Source: Cutibacterium equinum | Lineage (GTDB): Bacteria > Actinomycetota > Actinomycetes > Propionibacteriales > Propionibacteriaceae | DNA length: 64,000 nt | Direction of reading: 5' to 3' | Assembly: GCF_028021195.1 (NCBI RefSeq) | Contig: NZ_CP115668.1 | Location: 1,674,001 to 1,738,000 of the forward strand | Shown: positions 45,022-55,053 of the stretch, piece after piece | Position numbering within the stretch: the stretch's first letter is position 1 | How the letters are laid out: each line of letters opens with the position of its first letter | Notes under the pieces: generated by a model | The model's database searches: none | Told to the model about the DNA's origin: nothing | What the model saw: the letters and a program-made list of their open reading frames with translations, nothing else | Position numbers and translations under genes: made by a program

Positions 45022-46191
45022 ATGGGTTCCCGGAGGTGGCTCAACACCGTTCGGGCGCAGGTCGACAATGGCCGCGCTGAACACGATCGCCCGGAACACG
45101 ATCATCCTGCGCGCCACGCTCCTGCCTCCAGCGCTGCCACCCACCAGACCACGACCGGGGCGACACCGACGTATCGCGGTCGCGCCATCTGGGACTGGAC
45201 GCCCACCGTCGCTGCTCTCAAACGCGACGGCGACTACGACCAAGCCCTCGTCATCGCCACCGGTTGCATGGATGCCATGGTCGAGACGGCCAAAGTACGT
45301 CCCACCGATGTCATGGAGTACTACGTCATCGAGGTGGCGAAGATCCAGCACAAGATGAAGGCCTACGCCGACGAGGTGCACACAATCGAGTCATGGTTGG
45401 GCCTCGGCCTGGAACCGACTCGTCAGGACCATCGCATCGACCTGCAGAAGCGTCTGGCCAAGGCCAACGAGATGTGGGCCAGGGCGGACGGACGCGACCC
45501 CTCTGTCCACCACGAACAGTGGAAACGACTCGTCGAGATCGCCAAACAGGACAAGGCGATCGCGTCGGGTACCCAGCACTCAGCGACAGGGGCTCGCCCG
45601 GTGTCATCGGCAGCACTCAATGCTCGGCCCTCCAGACGTGGGGCAAGGCTGATACCCACTGCGGCGCAACTGGCCGATCAGGAGTTCGTGGCCATCGACT
45701 TCGAGACGGCCAACCGGATGGGTGGCGTCTCGGCCTGCCAGTTGGCCATGGTGAAGGTGGTCGACGGTCAGGTCATCGACAGATTCAACACCCTTATCCG
45801 TCCGCCGCGCGGATGGGACTCCTTCGAGTTCACCTACCTGCACGGGATCTCTGCCGCCGATGTCCGGACCTCGCCGATGTGGCCTTCCGTCGCCGACGAT
45901 GTCTCCCACTTCGTGGCCGGAGCCACGGTGTACGCACACAACGCCATGTTCGACTCCCGGGTGTGGCGCCAACTCGACGAGTACTTTGGCACCCTCACCC
46001 TGCCGTCGCCGTTCTTCTGCTCCTACCGCACGGCCCAGCGCCTCATTCCGGGCCTGCCCAATTACAAGCTTCCGACGGTCCTTCACGCCTGCGATCCGAG
46101 TTACCGACTCAATCACCACCGTGCAGACTCCGACGCCGAGGCGTGCGCCCTCATCGTCTGCCAGTTGCAGCGACTGGCCAGCCAACTCTGA
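45022..46191 (+). CDS. DEDDh 3'-5' exonuclease (DNA polymerase III epsilon-like) with N-terminal helical domain
   Basis: 389 residues. The C-terminal nuclease domain has Exo I FVAIDFETAN (D226, E228), Exo II VYAHNAMFDSRV and Exo III HHRADSDAEAC (His and Asp), so it should be active. The first 200 residues hold a low-complexity start and a helical TPR-like part (ALKRDGDYDQALVIATGCMD) I do not recognise. It probably acts in DNA repair or RNA/DNA end trimming. ATG 45022 has AAGGAG seven bases upstream. Confidence 0.87.
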   Translation: MGSRRWLNTVRAQVDNGRAEHDRPEHDHPARHAPASSAATHQTTTGATPTYRGRAIWDWTPTVAALKRDGDYDQALVIATGCMDAMVETAKVRPTDVMEYYVIEVAKIQHKMKAYADEVHTIESWLGLGLEPTRQDHRIDLQKRLAKANEMWARADGRDPSVHHEQWKRLVEIAKQDKAIASGTQHSATGARPVSSAALNARPSRRGARLIPTAAQLADQEFVAIDFETANRMGGVSACQLAMVKVVDGQVIDRFNTLIRPPRGWDSFEFTYLHGISAADVRTSPMWPSVADDVSHFVAGATVYAHNAMFDSRVWRQLDEYFGTLTLPSPFFCSYRTAQRLIPGLPNYKLPTVLHACDPSYRLNHHRADSDAEACALIVCQLQRLASQL

Positions 46192-46232
46192 TCCCCACCC
46201 CGACCGAGACCGGCCGGGGCGGCCTCACAGCG

Positions 46233-48014
46233 TCACTGCGGGTTGACCGGGGCCCACGCCGGACCAGTCTCGGCCAACGTGGCGTCCAGCTTGCGGAAGA
46301 TCGGACTGGGCTTGGCCAGCGGAGTCCCCACCGCAATCTCACGACGTTGCCAGGACGCCTTCTCGCAGGCGTAGTCACCCATGAGAATGGGGGCATCGCC
46401 GTCAGTCTCCACGAGCTCGGGCTGGGCCGCCCACACGCCCTCGCCGCCCATCGCCTCGTAAATCTTCTGGGCCGAGTGCGGCATGAAAGGGGTGAGCATG
46501 GTGTTGACGTCGCTGACAACCTGCAGGGCCACGTGCAGCACGGTGTCGCGGCGCTCCGGGTTGTCCTTGAGCTTCCAGGGCTCCTGGGCGGAGATGTAGG
46601 CGTTGGCCAGCCCGACGATCCTCATCGCCTCGGTGATGGCGGCCTTGAACTTGGCGTGGGCCAACAGATCCCCCACAGCGTCGAATCCGGCAGCCGATGC
46701 CTCCAACAGCTCGCGGTCGGCGTCGGTCAGCTCACCGGCAGCCGGAATCTCGCCACAATTCTTGAAGGCCATCGAGATGGACCGGTTGACGAGGTTGCCC
46801 CACTCGTTGGCCAGCTCGAAGTTCACCCGACGGACGAATTCCTCCCAGGTGAAGTCAGTGTCCTGGTTCTCCGGCCCGGCCACCGCGATGAAGTAGCGCA
46901 GGGCGTCGGGTCCGAACTCACGCAGGAAATCCCCGACGAAGATCGTGGCGCCACGCGAGTTCGACACCTTCGAGCCGCTCATGGTGAGGAACTCGCTGGA
47001 GACGATCTCGGTGGGCAGGTCGAGGATGCCCAGCTCCTCGGAAGGCTCGCCTCCCTTGTCACCGCCTCCATTGGTACCCAGCAGAATCCCGGGCCAGATG
47101 ACCGAGTGGAAGACGATGTTGTCCTTGCCCATGAAGTAGTAGGACCGGGCCTCCTCGTCATTCCAGAATTGCCGCCAGGCATCGGGCTGGCCGATACGCC
47201 GTGCCCACTCGATCGAGGCCGACAGATAGCCGATGACGGCGTCGAACCACACGTAGATGCGCTTCATGGACTCGTTCTCCCAGCCCTCGACCGGCACCTT
47301 GATGCCCCAGTCGAGGTCGCGGGTGATGGCGCGCGGGCGCAGCTCCTCCAGGAGGTTGTGGGAGAACTTGAGGACGTTGGGACGCCAGTCGGTGCGAGTG
47401 TCGATCCAGGCCGTCAGGGACTCGGCGAGGGCAGGCAGATCCAGGAAGAAATGCTCAGTCTCGCGGAACTCGGGCGTGGCCCCGGTGGTCTTGGAACGAG
47501 GATTCAGCAGATCAGCCGGATCGAGCTGACGGCCGCAGTTGTCACACTGGTCACCACGGGCGTCGTCGTAGCCGCAGATCGGGCAGGTCCCCTCGATGTA
47601 GCGGTCCGGGAGGGTGCGTCCCGTGGACGGCTCGAAGGCACCCATCTCGGCCTTCTTGAACACGTAGCCGTTCTCGTAGAGCCGGGTGAAGATCTCCTGG
47701 GTGACGTGAGCGTGATTGTCGGTCATCGTCGAGGTGTACAGGTCGTAGGACAGACCAAGACCCTGCAGGTCAGAGGCGATGATGCGGTGATACTTCTCGG
47801 CGCACTGTTGGGCCGTCAACCCCTCCTGGTCAGCCTTGACCGAGATGGCGGTGCCGTGGCAGTCGGAGCCGGAGACCATGAGAACCCGGTGGCCCGACAT
47901 TCGCATGTACCGGGCAAAGACGTCAGAAGGGACACCGAATCCGGAAACATGGCCGATATGGCGTGGCCCATTGGCGTAGGGCCACGCGACGGCGGCAAGA
48001 ATGTTGGCACACAT
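46233..48014 (-). CDS. metG: Methionine-tRNA ligase
   Basis: 593 residues. HIGH motif in [15 protein letters not shown], zinc knuckle [18 protein letters not shown], catalytic lysine region [11 protein letters not shown] (KMSKS variant) and the anticodon-binding helical domain ([11 protein letters not shown]). It charges tRNA-Met in the cytosol. ATG 48014 is used because TAGAGT lies seven bases upstream and homologues begin here; the frame stays open to 48188. No T-box leader is possible with a leaderless start. Confidence 0.96.
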   Translation of the reverse strand: MCANILAAVAWPYANGPRHIGHVSGFGVPSDVFARYMRMSGHRVLMVSGSDCHGTAISVKADQEGLTAQQCAEKYHRIIASDLQGLGLSYDLYTSTMTDNHAHVTQEIFTRLYENGYVFKKAEMGAFEPSTGRTLPDRYIEGTCPICGYDDARGDQCDNCGRQLDPADLLNPRSKTTGATPEFRETEHFFLDLPALAESLTAWIDTRTDWRPNVLKFSHNLLEELRPRAITRDLDWGIKVPVEGWENESMKRIYVWFDAVIGYLSASIEWARRIGQPDAWRQFWNDEEARSYYFMGKDNIVFHSVIWPGILLGTNGGGDKGGEPSEELGILDLPTEIVSSEFLTMSGSKVSNSRGATIFVGDFLREFGPDALRYFIAVAGPENQDTDFTWEEFVRRVNFELANEWGNLVNRSISMAFKNCGEIPAAGELTDADRELLEASAAGFDAVGDLLAHAKFKAAITEAMRIVGLANAYISAQEPWKLKDNPERRDTVLHVALQVVSDVNTMLTPFMPHSAQKIYEAMGGEGVWAAQPELVETDGDAPILMGDYACEKASWQRREIAVGTPLAKPSPIFRKLDATLAETGPAWAPVNPQ

Positions 48015-48021
48015 GGGGCCA

Positions 48022-48027
48022 ACTCTA
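48022..48027 (-). promoter_or_regulatory. Candidate -10 (TAGAGT) for leaderless metG
   Basis: TANNNT seven bases before ATG 48014. Confidence 0.6.
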
Positions 48028-48079
48028 TCGGTATGACCCGGCCTCGGTCGCCTCGCCGGCTGCTGTGAACATCCAAGGG

Positions 48080-48982
48080 TCAGCGCACCGGGGTGATCTG
48101 GTGAAATCTGAGCTGCCAACCGTGCTCGGGGTCGCGGTGCCACACGGATACTCGCAGACTCACCCGGGACCCGGCTCGAGTTCGCCACCGCAGCAGGACA
48201 TCCTGCGGGCCGGTATGCACCATTCCCAGAATCTCGATGCTCGAGCGGACTTGAGGGGCAGGCATGTCAGCCAGGGCCCTGCCCTTGGTCCAGAGCCGAC
48301 CATTGGCATCATGCTCGACGAAATCGTCGGCTGCGAGTTCCTCGAGGGCGCGACGGTGAGCGATGGCGTCGGTATCCAGCAGGCGACGCTCATTGTCGGT
48401 GAGGACGGCGAGAAGCTGCTGGTCGCCGGAGACCGGACGCTCGGGAAGGTCGAACAATCCCTCCTGCTCGGCGCTGTGTCCATCAGCCGGAACGTCCTCA
48501 TGTGGCTCAGGGTCGCGGGTGACCCCGTCGAACCCCGGGCCATGATCCACCGGGGTACCGTCCCGGAATGCCGTGGCAGCGGCCCGGGCACGCGCGTCCG
48601 CCGCCTCGTTCATGGCGTGACCGGCGTGCCCCTTGACCCATTCAAAGGTGATGTCGCGGCCCTCGAGCTCCTCGTCGAGACGCTCCAGCAGGTCCCGGTT
48701 GAGAACCGGCTTGCCGTCACGTTTGCGCCACCCCTTGCGCTTCCAACCAGGGATCCACTTGGTGCAGCAGTTGATGGCGTACTGGGAGTCGCACAGGATC
48801 GTCAACGGCTCCTCGGCGTCGCGGGTGGCTTGCAGCAGGTCGAGGACGGCCTTGAGTTCGCCCATGTTGTTCGTGCCGCGCGGCCACCCACCCGCAGCCC
48901 AGGTGTCGTCGTCGATGTACCAGGCCCAGCCGGCTGGTCCGGGATTGTCGAGGGAGGACCCGTCGGCTGCGGCCACGATCAT
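48080..48982 (-). CDS. rnhA: RNase HI fused to a C-terminal DUF4440/NTF2-like domain
   Basis: 300 residues. RNase HI domain (1-135) has D7, E42 (MGELKAV), D65 (CDSQYAI), the WVKGHAGH loop and D129, so the DEDD site is complete; it cuts RNA in RNA-DNA hybrids. After an acidic linker, residues about 190-300 ([36 protein letters not shown]) look like an NTF2-like DUF4440 domain, an unusual partner. The ATG overlaps the cytidine deaminase stop, ending the nucleoside operon. Confidence 0.88.
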   Translation of the reverse strand: MIVAAADGSSLDNPGPAGWAWYIDDDTWAAGGWPRGTNNMGELKAVLDLLQATRDAEEPLTILCDSQYAINCCTKWIPGWKRKGWRKRDGKPVLNRDLLERLDEELEGRDITFEWVKGHAGHAMNEAADARARAAATAFRDGTPVDHGPGFDGVTRDPEPHEDVPADGHSAEQEGLFDLPERPVSGDQQLLAVLTDNERRLLDTDAIAHRRALEELAADDFVEHDANGRLWTKGRALADMPAPQVRSSIEILGMVHTGPQDVLLRWRTRAGSRVSLRVSVWHRDPEHGWQLRFHQITPVR

Positions 48983-49392
48983 GACTTCTCCTGCTGGTTG
49001 GCTACGCGATCAAGGTCGTCAATGCCGAAGGCCTGCGGCAACACCTCGGCCATCGTCTGCACCCCGGCGGGGGTGTCAATGAGCATCGTCGGACCACCAT
49101 GTTCCCACAACAACTGACGGCACCGACCACACGGCATGATCGTGGTCCCCGTCGCGTCGACGCAGCAGAAGGCGAGCAGGTGTCCCCCTCCCCCGGCCAC
49201 CAGGTCACTGATCAACCCGCACTCGGCACACAGGGTGACGCCGTATCCGGCGTTCTCAACATTGCATCCCACGACGATGCGGCCGTCCTCGGCCAGCCCG
49301 GCCGCTCCCACTGGGAAGTGGGAGTACGGCGCATAGGCACGCGTGGTCAGTTCACGGGCACGACGGCGCAGTGCTTCCCAGTCGACGTCCAC
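48979..49392 (-). CDS. cdd: Cytidine deaminase
   Basis: 137 residues. APYSHFPVGAA, zinc and catalytic segment GVTLCAECGLI and PCGRCRQLLWE give one Cys-Ala-Glu-Cys and one P-C-x-x-C site for zinc. It deaminates cytidine and deoxycytidine to uridine forms. GTG 49392 has AAGGA five bases upstream and follows the permease stop directly, linking uptake and catabolism of nucleosides. Confidence 0.95.
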   Translation of the reverse strand: MDVDWEALRRRARELTTRAYAPYSHFPVGAAGLAEDGRIVVGCNVENAGYGVTLCAECGLISDLVAGGGGHLLAFCCVDATGTTIMPCGRCRQLLWEHGGPTMLIDTPAGVQTMAEVLPQAFGIDDLDRVANQQEKS

Positions 49393-49393
49393 G

Positions 49394-50752
49394 TCATTCC
49401 TTGATGTATGGGGTACCGTCGGCTGCTGGTGCCCGCACCTTGCCCACCAGACCCGCCACGGCGACGATGGTCGCGATGTAGGGCAGGATGAGCAGGAACT
49501 GCGAGGGCATCGGGGCGCTGATCGTCGACAGCTCGGTGGACAACTGGGTCACGAAGCTGAAGAACAGCGCCATGACGGCAGCCAGCCCCGGACGCCAACG
49601 CCCCATGATGAGGGCGGCCAGGGCGATGAAACCGTTACCGACCGTGATGTCCTTGGAGAAGGAGCCGACGGTGCCGATGGTGAAGTAGGCCCCACCCAGA
49701 CCGGCGAAGACCCCGCCGACCAGAACGGCCGACCATCGAATCCCGGCAACGGAGATGCCAACAGTGTCGGCAGCCTCGGGGTGCTCACCCACCGAGCGCA
49801 CCCTCAGACCCCACTTGGTACGCCACAGCAGGAACCACACCAGCGGGATGCACAGGAAGGCGATGTACACCAGGATCGTCTGGTCGAAGAAGATCGGCCC
49901 GAAGAATGGGATCTTGGACAGTCCCGGAATCGGCACCGCCTCCATGATCGGAGCGGTGTTGTACTTCTCGGCCTCGGGCGAGAGCAGCTGGGTGTAGAGG
50001 AAGCCGGTCAGGCCGGACGCGAAGAGGTTCACCACCACGCCCATGACGACCTGGTCGACGACATATTTGATGGTGAAGACGGCCAACAGGGCGGCAGTCA
50101 GCACAGAGGCGACGATCGCGGCGATAATGGCCGCAGACACCGAGTGGCTCATCGACCCGACCAGTGCCGCCGCAAAGGCCGCCGTGAGCATCTGTCCCTC
50201 AATGGCCACGTTGACGACGCCGGCGCGCTCACACATGACACCGCACAGGGCGCCGAGGACCAGCGGGGTTGCCACCGACAGGGTGCCCTGCAACTGACCC
50301 GCCACCTGGAAGGGCAGATCGCGTCCTGCGGCCGCCCAACTCAGGAAGCCAATGATGATCGCGAGACCGGCGACGACCCCGGCGGTGACGGTCAGGGTGT
50401 GACGGCTACGGCCCATGAAGAAGGCACCGGCTGCCAGCACGCATGCGATGGCGCTGACGAGGACGATCGGGAACCCGGAGACGGTCAGGGTCCCCAAGTC
50501 CTTGCCGGCCAGGGCGTCGGTGAAGGCGAAGTGGGCCTCACCAGAGGTCTTGGTCAGCAGGAAGAACAGGATCACCGCCATGACGGCGATGAGCACGCCG
50601 GTCGACAGGCGGTGAGTGCGCGCCTCGCGGGACTCGACCCGCTCGAACTCCAGCTCCTTGTCGAGGGCTTCGGCAGCCGCAGTGGGCACCTCGACACCGG
50701 TCTTGGTGACGTCAGAGTTGGTGGGACGAGGAAAGCGCAATGCCGGGCTCAT
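49394..50752 (-). CDS. Nucleoside ABC transporter permease (BMP-type, second subunit)
   Basis: 452 residues, about ten helices of the BPD_transp_2 type, with CERAGVVNVAIEGQMLTAAF (the EAA-like coupling segment) and GEHPEAADTVGISVAGIRW. An N-terminal soluble extension precedes the helices. It forms the membrane channel with the next permease. ATG overlaps the preceding permease stop (ATGA). Confidence 0.9.
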   Translation of the reverse strand: MSPALRFPRPTNSDVTKTGVEVPTAAAEALDKELEFERVESREARTHRLSTGVLIAVMAVILFFLLTKTSGEAHFAFTDALAGKDLGTLTVSGFPIVLVSAIACVLAAGAFFMGRSRHTLTVTAGVVAGLAIIIGFLSWAAAGRDLPFQVAGQLQGTLSVATPLVLGALCGVMCERAGVVNVAIEGQMLTAAFAAALVGSMSHSVSAAIIAAIVASVLTAALLAVFTIKYVVDQVVMGVVVNLFASGLTGFLYTQLLSPEAEKYNTAPIMEAVPIPGLSKIPFFGPIFFDQTILVYIAFLCIPLVWFLLWRTKWGLRVRSVGEHPEAADTVGISVAGIRWSAVLVGGVFAGLGGAYFTIGTVGSFSKDITVGNGFIALAALIMGRWRPGLAAVMALFFSFVTQLSTELSTISAPMPSQFLLILPYIATIVAVAGLVGKVRAPAADGTPYIKE

Positions 50753-52017
50753 GCCAGGGCTCCCTTCGTGGTGGTGTCAGCCGAAACCGGACCGCGGTCA
50801 CCTTTGTCGTGTCGCTGTTCCTTGCGGGTCTTGAGGAAGGGCAGGATCGTCTTGACCAGCATCGGGGCCGCCACGAACATGACGATGACGGCCTGGATCA
50901 CTCGGACCAGGTCCAGAGAGGTCTGGGTCATGGCCTGCATGCGCAGACCTCCCTGGTTCATGGCTCCCCAGAACAGACCGGCCAGCACGATGCCGAGCGG
51001 CTTGGAACGACCCAGCAGGGCCACCGTGATGGCATCGAAGCCGATGGTTCCCACCAGGCCGATGGACAACTGGGTCGGGGTGGCGCCCGAGATCGGGCCC
51101 AGGGCCACCTCAACACCGGCCATCCCCGCAAGGCCACCCGAGATGACCATGGTCCAGGCGATGATCGAGTTGGTGTTCATACCGGCCGTCGCCGAGGCAC
51201 TCGGGTTGGCGCCCACGGCACGGATCTGGAAGCCCAGATGGGTGCGATCCAACAGCCACCAGGTGCCCACGGCCAGCAGCAGGGCCAGGAAGAAGCCCAG
51301 GTGCAACTGGGACCCGGCCATGCGCGGGAAGGTCGCGTTCCAGTCGACGATGGGGGCGATCGGGTCGGTACGGCCAGGCATCTGGAAGGCCTTGGTCGTC
51401 AGCAACCACGCCAACAAACCGCTGGCGACGTAGTTGAGCATGATCGTCACGATGACCTCATTGGCGCCGGCGCGGGCCTTGAGGACACCAGCGATGGCAC
51501 CCCAGATGGCTCCGCCGACGAATCCGGCGATGACGGCGAAGAGCAGGTGAATGGGCAGCGGCAGGGAGTGGAAGTTGAATCCGACCCAGGCGGCCAGCGT
51601 CGCCCCGGCAATGGCCTGACCTTGACCACCAATGTTGAACAGACCAGCCTTGAAGCCCAGGCCGATGGCCAGACCGGCACAGATGAGCGGAGCGGACTGC
51701 GCCGTCGTCGCCGTGATGGCCTGCCAGGATCCGAAGGCTCCCTGGAACAGGGCGGCATACGCCGAGGAGATCTGGGCCCAGGAGTCAGTCAGGGCGTCAG
51801 GACGGGAGAAGAGATAGCTCCACTCCTTGTTGATCTTGGGGTCGGCGGCCACCATGACGATGGCCGAGACGATGAAGGCCAACACGAACGCGGCGACCGT
51901 CACCCACAGGTCATTCCACGGAAAACGGCGACGCTGCGTGGCCCCCGCCTTGGTGGCAGCGGATGCCGTCGACCCAGTGGTCGGCGTCGGGGTGGGCTGC
52001 GGGGATTCGGTACTCAT
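50749..52017 (-). CDS. Nucleoside ABC transporter permease (BMP-type, first subunit)
   Basis: 422 residues. Helices throughout, with LFNIGGQGQAIAGATLAAWV and RAVGANPSASATAGMNT as conserved contact segments of this permease class. The N-terminal 35 residues are Pro/Thr-rich and cytoplasmic. ATG overlaps the ATPase stop (ATGA) and has GGAGG seven bases upstream. Partner of the permease that follows. Confidence 0.9.
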   Translation of the reverse strand: MSTESPQPTPTPTTGSTASAATKAGATQRRRFPWNDLWVTVAAFVLAFIVSAIVMVAADPKINKEWSYLFSRPDALTDSWAQISSAYAALFQGAFGSWQAITATTAQSAPLICAGLAIGLGFKAGLFNIGGQGQAIAGATLAAWVGFNFHSLPLPIHLLFAVIAGFVGGAIWGAIAGVLKARAGANEVIVTIMLNYVASGLLAWLLTTKAFQMPGRTDPIAPIVDWNATFPRMAGSQLHLGFFLALLLAVGTWWLLDRTHLGFQIRAVGANPSASATAGMNTNSIIAWTMVISGGLAGMAGVEVALGPISGATPTQLSIGLVGTIGFDAITVALLGRSKPLGIVLAGLFWGAMNQGGLRMQAMTQTSLDLVRVIQAVIVMFVAAPMLVKTILPFLKTRKEQRHDKGDRGPVSADTTTKGALA

Positions 52018-53603
52018 TCCGAGACCTCCTTGTGTCCCTTGGCGACGCTGTCACACGCCTCGTCATAACTGAATCCGGCCATCATGAGGCCCAGGACGTC
52101 GCGGGGAGTTCCCCCCGGGGCGATGCCGACGACACGCCCGCGATACATCACCGCGATACGGTCCGACAGGGCCTCGATCTCGTCAAGCTCGGTGGAGACG
52201 ATGAGCACAGCGGTGCCGTTGTCTCGTTCCTCGACGATGCGCTGGTGCAAGAACTCGATGGCACCAACATCGACACCGCGAGTGGGCTGGGAGGCCACGA
52301 GCACACTCAACGGACGCGACAACTCCCGGGCCAGGACGACCTTCTGTTGGTTACCACCCGACAGGGAGGACACCGGAAGCGCAGCCGAGGGGGTACGAAT
52401 GTCGAACTCGTCGACGCGTTCGCGGGCGTTGTCAGCGATGCGCTTGAGTTGCAGGTTGCCGTGCTTGGAGTAGGCGCCCACCTGGTTGAGGATGAGGTTC
52501 TGGGCAATGGAGAACTCGGCGACGAAACCGTCGCGCTGACGATCCTCGGGCACGAATCCCAGACCTGCCTCGATCGTCTTGGCAGGGGCCGCGCCGGTGG
52601 TGTCCTTGCCGTCGATACGGATGGATCCCGAGGTGGGTTTGATCAGACCAAGCAGGGACGACGCCAGCTCGGTCTGTCCGTTGCCCTGCACACCGGCGAT
52701 GCCAAGAATCTCGCCACCGGAAACGGTGAGACTGACGTCGTCGACGACAACCGATCCGAGGTCATCGGCCACGGTGAGGTTCTCGATCTCCAGACGAGGC
52801 TTGGTCGGCTTGGCCTCGTCCTTGTCGACGACCAACTTGACAGCTCGTCCCACCATCATCTCGGCCAGCTCGGCCTCGGACTGATCGGCAGAGGCCTGGC
52901 CGACGATCTTGCCGCGACGAATCACGGTGATGTCGTCGGCAATGGCGCGGACCTCGCGCAGCTTGTGGGTGATGAAGACGATGGCTCGACCCTCGTCACG
53001 CAGGACTTTCATGACGGCCATGAGCTCGTCGATCTCCTGCGGGGTGAGCACGGCAGTGGGCTCGTCGAAGATGAGGTACTTGGCGTCATTGGCCAAGGAC
53101 TTGAGGATCTCAACACGCTGCTGGACGCCGACCGGCAGGTTCTCGATGACCGAGTCCGGGCTGACGTCGAAGTGGTAGCGATCTGACAACTCGCGCACCT
53201 TCGCGCGGGCTCTCCTCATCGACAGCACGCCGGCGGTTGATTCCTCCCTTCCCAGGACGATGTTCTCGGCCACCGTGAAGACGTTGACGAGCATGAAGTG
53301 CTGGTGGACCATCCCGATTCCGGCCGCCATCGCCTGCTTGGGGTTGTCGAAATGCTGCTCGGCCCCGTCGATGTAGACCGACCCCTCGTCGGAGGGAAGC
53401 AGCCCGTACAGGATGTTCATGAGGGTCGACTTACCGGCACCATTCTCACCGAGGAGGCAATGGATGCGCCCGGGGACGATGTCGAGGTCGATGTGGTCGT
53501 TGGCCGTAAGCGTCCCGAACCTCTTGGTGACTCCGCGCAGGCTCAGTCCGTCCTTGACGGGAGCGCGGTCACCCGATGGGGCAACGGTGGTGTTAGTGGT
53601 CAC
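52014..53603 (-). CDS. Nucleoside ABC transporter ATPase, two nucleotide-binding domains
   Basis: 529 residues. First domain: Walker A GENGAGKSTLMN, signature LPVGVQQRVEILK, Walker B LIFDEPTAVL. Second domain: degenerate Walker A (GVQGNGQTELASSL), intact signature LSGGNQQKVVLAREL. The lost lysine in the second domain is normal for this sugar/nucleoside subclass. It powers uptake of nucleosides bound by the BMP lipoprotein. GTG 53603 has GGAAGG upstream. Confidence 0.92.
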   Translation of the reverse strand: MTTNTTVAPSGDRAPVKDGLSLRGVTKRFGTLTANDHIDLDIVPGRIHCLLGENGAGKSTLMNILYGLLPSDEGSVYIDGAEQHFDNPKQAMAAGIGMVHQHFMLVNVFTVAENIVLGREESTAGVLSMRRARAKVRELSDRYHFDVSPDSVIENLPVGVQQRVEILKSLANDAKYLIFDEPTAVLTPQEIDELMAVMKVLRDEGRAIVFITHKLREVRAIADDITVIRRGKIVGQASADQSEAELAEMMVGRAVKLVVDKDEAKPTKPRLEIENLTVADDLGSVVVDDVSLTVSGGEILGIAGVQGNGQTELASSLLGLIKPTSGSIRIDGKDTTGAAPAKTIEAGLGFVPEDRQRDGFVAEFSIAQNLILNQVGAYSKHGNLQLKRIADNARERVDEFDIRTPSAALPVSSLSGGNQQKVVLARELSRPLSVLVASQPTRGVDVGAIEFLHQRIVEERDNGTAVLIVSTELDEIEALSDRIAVMYRGRVVGIAPGGTPRDVLGLMMAGFSYDEACDSVAKGHKEVSE

Positions 53604-53648
53604 GGGGCAGATCCTTCCACGTCTGGTCCCTCATGTCGTGCGAGCCCA

Positions 53649-53689
53649 CGACGACGCGCCGACCTCCCTGGGAGATCGGCGCGTCGTCG
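53649..53689. promoter_or_regulatory. Strong intercistronic hairpin between BMP lipoprotein and ABC ATPase genes
   Basis: CGACGACGCGCCGA (53649-53662) is perfectly complementary to TCGGCGCGTCGTCG (53676-53689) across a 13-base loop. It lies inside the operon after the lipoprotein stop. Such hairpins act as partial terminators or block 3' decay, giving more binding protein than transporter. Confidence 0.75.
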
Positions 53690-53742
53690 GCTCACGTGGT
53701 TGGCAGCTCAGCGGCTGCGCGATCCGAGTTCGCGCTGTGGGC

Positions 53743-54861
53743 TCACTTGGGCTGGGCCTTCGAGGTGATCTTGATCTTGCCGGAGGTGATGTCGGCCTTG
53801 ATCGTCTTCAGCTCGTCCTTGACGTCGGCAGGGACCTTGGAGTCGAACTCGTGGAACGGGGACAGGCCGGTGCCCTCATCCTCCAGGGAGCCGATGTAGG
53901 GCTTGTTGTCGAAGGAACCGTCCTTGGCGGACTTGATGGCGTCGAACACAGCGACATCCATGCCCTTGTACACCGAGGTGATGATGTGGGAGCAGTAGGA
54001 AGGCTGGGTCTTGCAGCCGTCGCCGTCAACCCAGATGGCGTTGGCCTTGCCACCGGAGGACTTCACAGCCTGCAGGGCGCCGTTACCAGCGTTACCGGCA
54101 ACCGGGAGGATGATGTCGGCACCCTGACCGAGCAGGGCCTGAGCGGTCGTCTTGCCACCGGAGACGTTCTGGAACGGGTTGGGCTGCGGGACGAACTGGC
54201 CATCCTGCTTCTCGGCGTTCCAGCCGATGACCTGCACCGACTTGTTCTTCTGCTTGTTGTAGTAGTCGACGCCCTGGGCGAAGCCATCCATGAAGATGGT
54301 GACGGTCGGGATCTTCATGCCGCCAAAGGTGGCGACCTTGCCGGTCTTGGTCAGCGAGGCGGCCAGGTAACCGGCCTCGAAGGAGGACTGGGCGGTGTTG
54401 AAGATCAGCGGCTTGAGGTTCGACGGGGCACCCTTCGGGTTGTCGTCGACGATGGCGAACTTGACGTTCGGGTTGGCAGCCGCAGCGGCCAGGGTGGGCT
54501 TTTCGAGCAGGAAGCCGACCGAGACGATGATCGAACACTTGGCGTCGACCATGGACTGCAGGTTGGTGGCGTAGTCCTTGTCATCCTTCGACTCCACCTT
54601 GGCGGTCTTGGCGCCGAGGTCGCTGGCGGCCTTGTTGAGGCCCTGCAGCGAGGTCTCGTTGAAGGATTTGTCGTTGAAGCCAGCGGAGTCGGAGACCATG
54701 CAGGCCTTGAACTCACCGGAATTGGAGTTGTCGTTGGCCGCCGAGCTGGCGGCGGAGCTCGACGAGGAGCCCGAGGACGCATCCGGAGCCTGCGCGCACG
54801 CCGACAGCGACACGGCTGCGGCGGCAAGAACGGCGGGAATGGCGAGGTGTGACTTCTTCAC
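53743..54861 (-). CDS. bmpA: BMP/PnrA-family nucleoside-binding lipoprotein
   Basis: 372 residues. Lipobox LSAC with Cys22, a Ser-rich linker, then the BMP fold: FKACMVSDSAGFNDKSFNET, SQGLxKAASDLGA-type region, VGFLLEKPTLAAAAANPNVK and DGDGCKTQPSYCSHIITSVY. PnrA/BmpA proteins bind purine nucleosides outside the membrane for the ABC transporter encoded downstream. GTG 54861 has AGGAGG six bases upstream. TATCAT at 54884-54889 is a good -10. Confidence 0.92.
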   Translation of the reverse strand: MKKSHLAIPAVLAAAAVSLSACAQAPDASSGSSSSSAASSAANDNSNSGEFKACMVSDSAGFNDKSFNETSLQGLNKAASDLGAKTAKVESKDDKDYATNLQSMVDAKCSIIVSVGFLLEKPTLAAAAANPNVKFAIVDDNPKGAPSNLKPLIFNTAQSSFEAGYLAASLTKTGKVATFGGMKIPTVTIFMDGFAQGVDYYNKQKNKSVQVIGWNAEKQDGQFVPQPNPFQNVSGGKTTAQALLGQGADIILPVAGNAGNGALQAVKSSGGKANAIWVDGDGCKTQPSYCSHIITSVYKGMDVAVFDAIKSAKDGSFDNKPYIGSLEDEGTGLSPFHEFDSKVPADVKDELKTIKADITSGKIKITSKAQPK

Positions 54862-54883
54862 GGACTGCCTCCTGGAGCAGACG

Positions 54884-54889
54884 ATGATA
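54884..54889 (-). promoter_or_regulatory. Candidate -10 (TATCAT) of the nucleoside uptake operon
   Basis: TATCAT on the minus strand, 22 bases before the lipoprotein GTG, leaving room for its ribosome-binding site. No riboswitch is evident. Confidence 0.45.
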
Positions 54890-55053
54890 CAGCGAATGGG
54901 GAGCCCACATGGCGGCTTTCGTCAATCGGGCCATAAAACTGTAACCCCTTCGTGGCGGAATCGACACCTTAACGGTCAAACTGGGCACAAAATGCGCGAA
55001 GAGTCCCCTTGGCATCAGCCAACACACCTCATTCGTGGGGTGCTCTCGGGCGA

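Noticed and set aside
45264-48068. 934-codon plus-strand frame over the exonuclease and metG
   Set aside because: Crosses two convergent real genes and lacks any domain.
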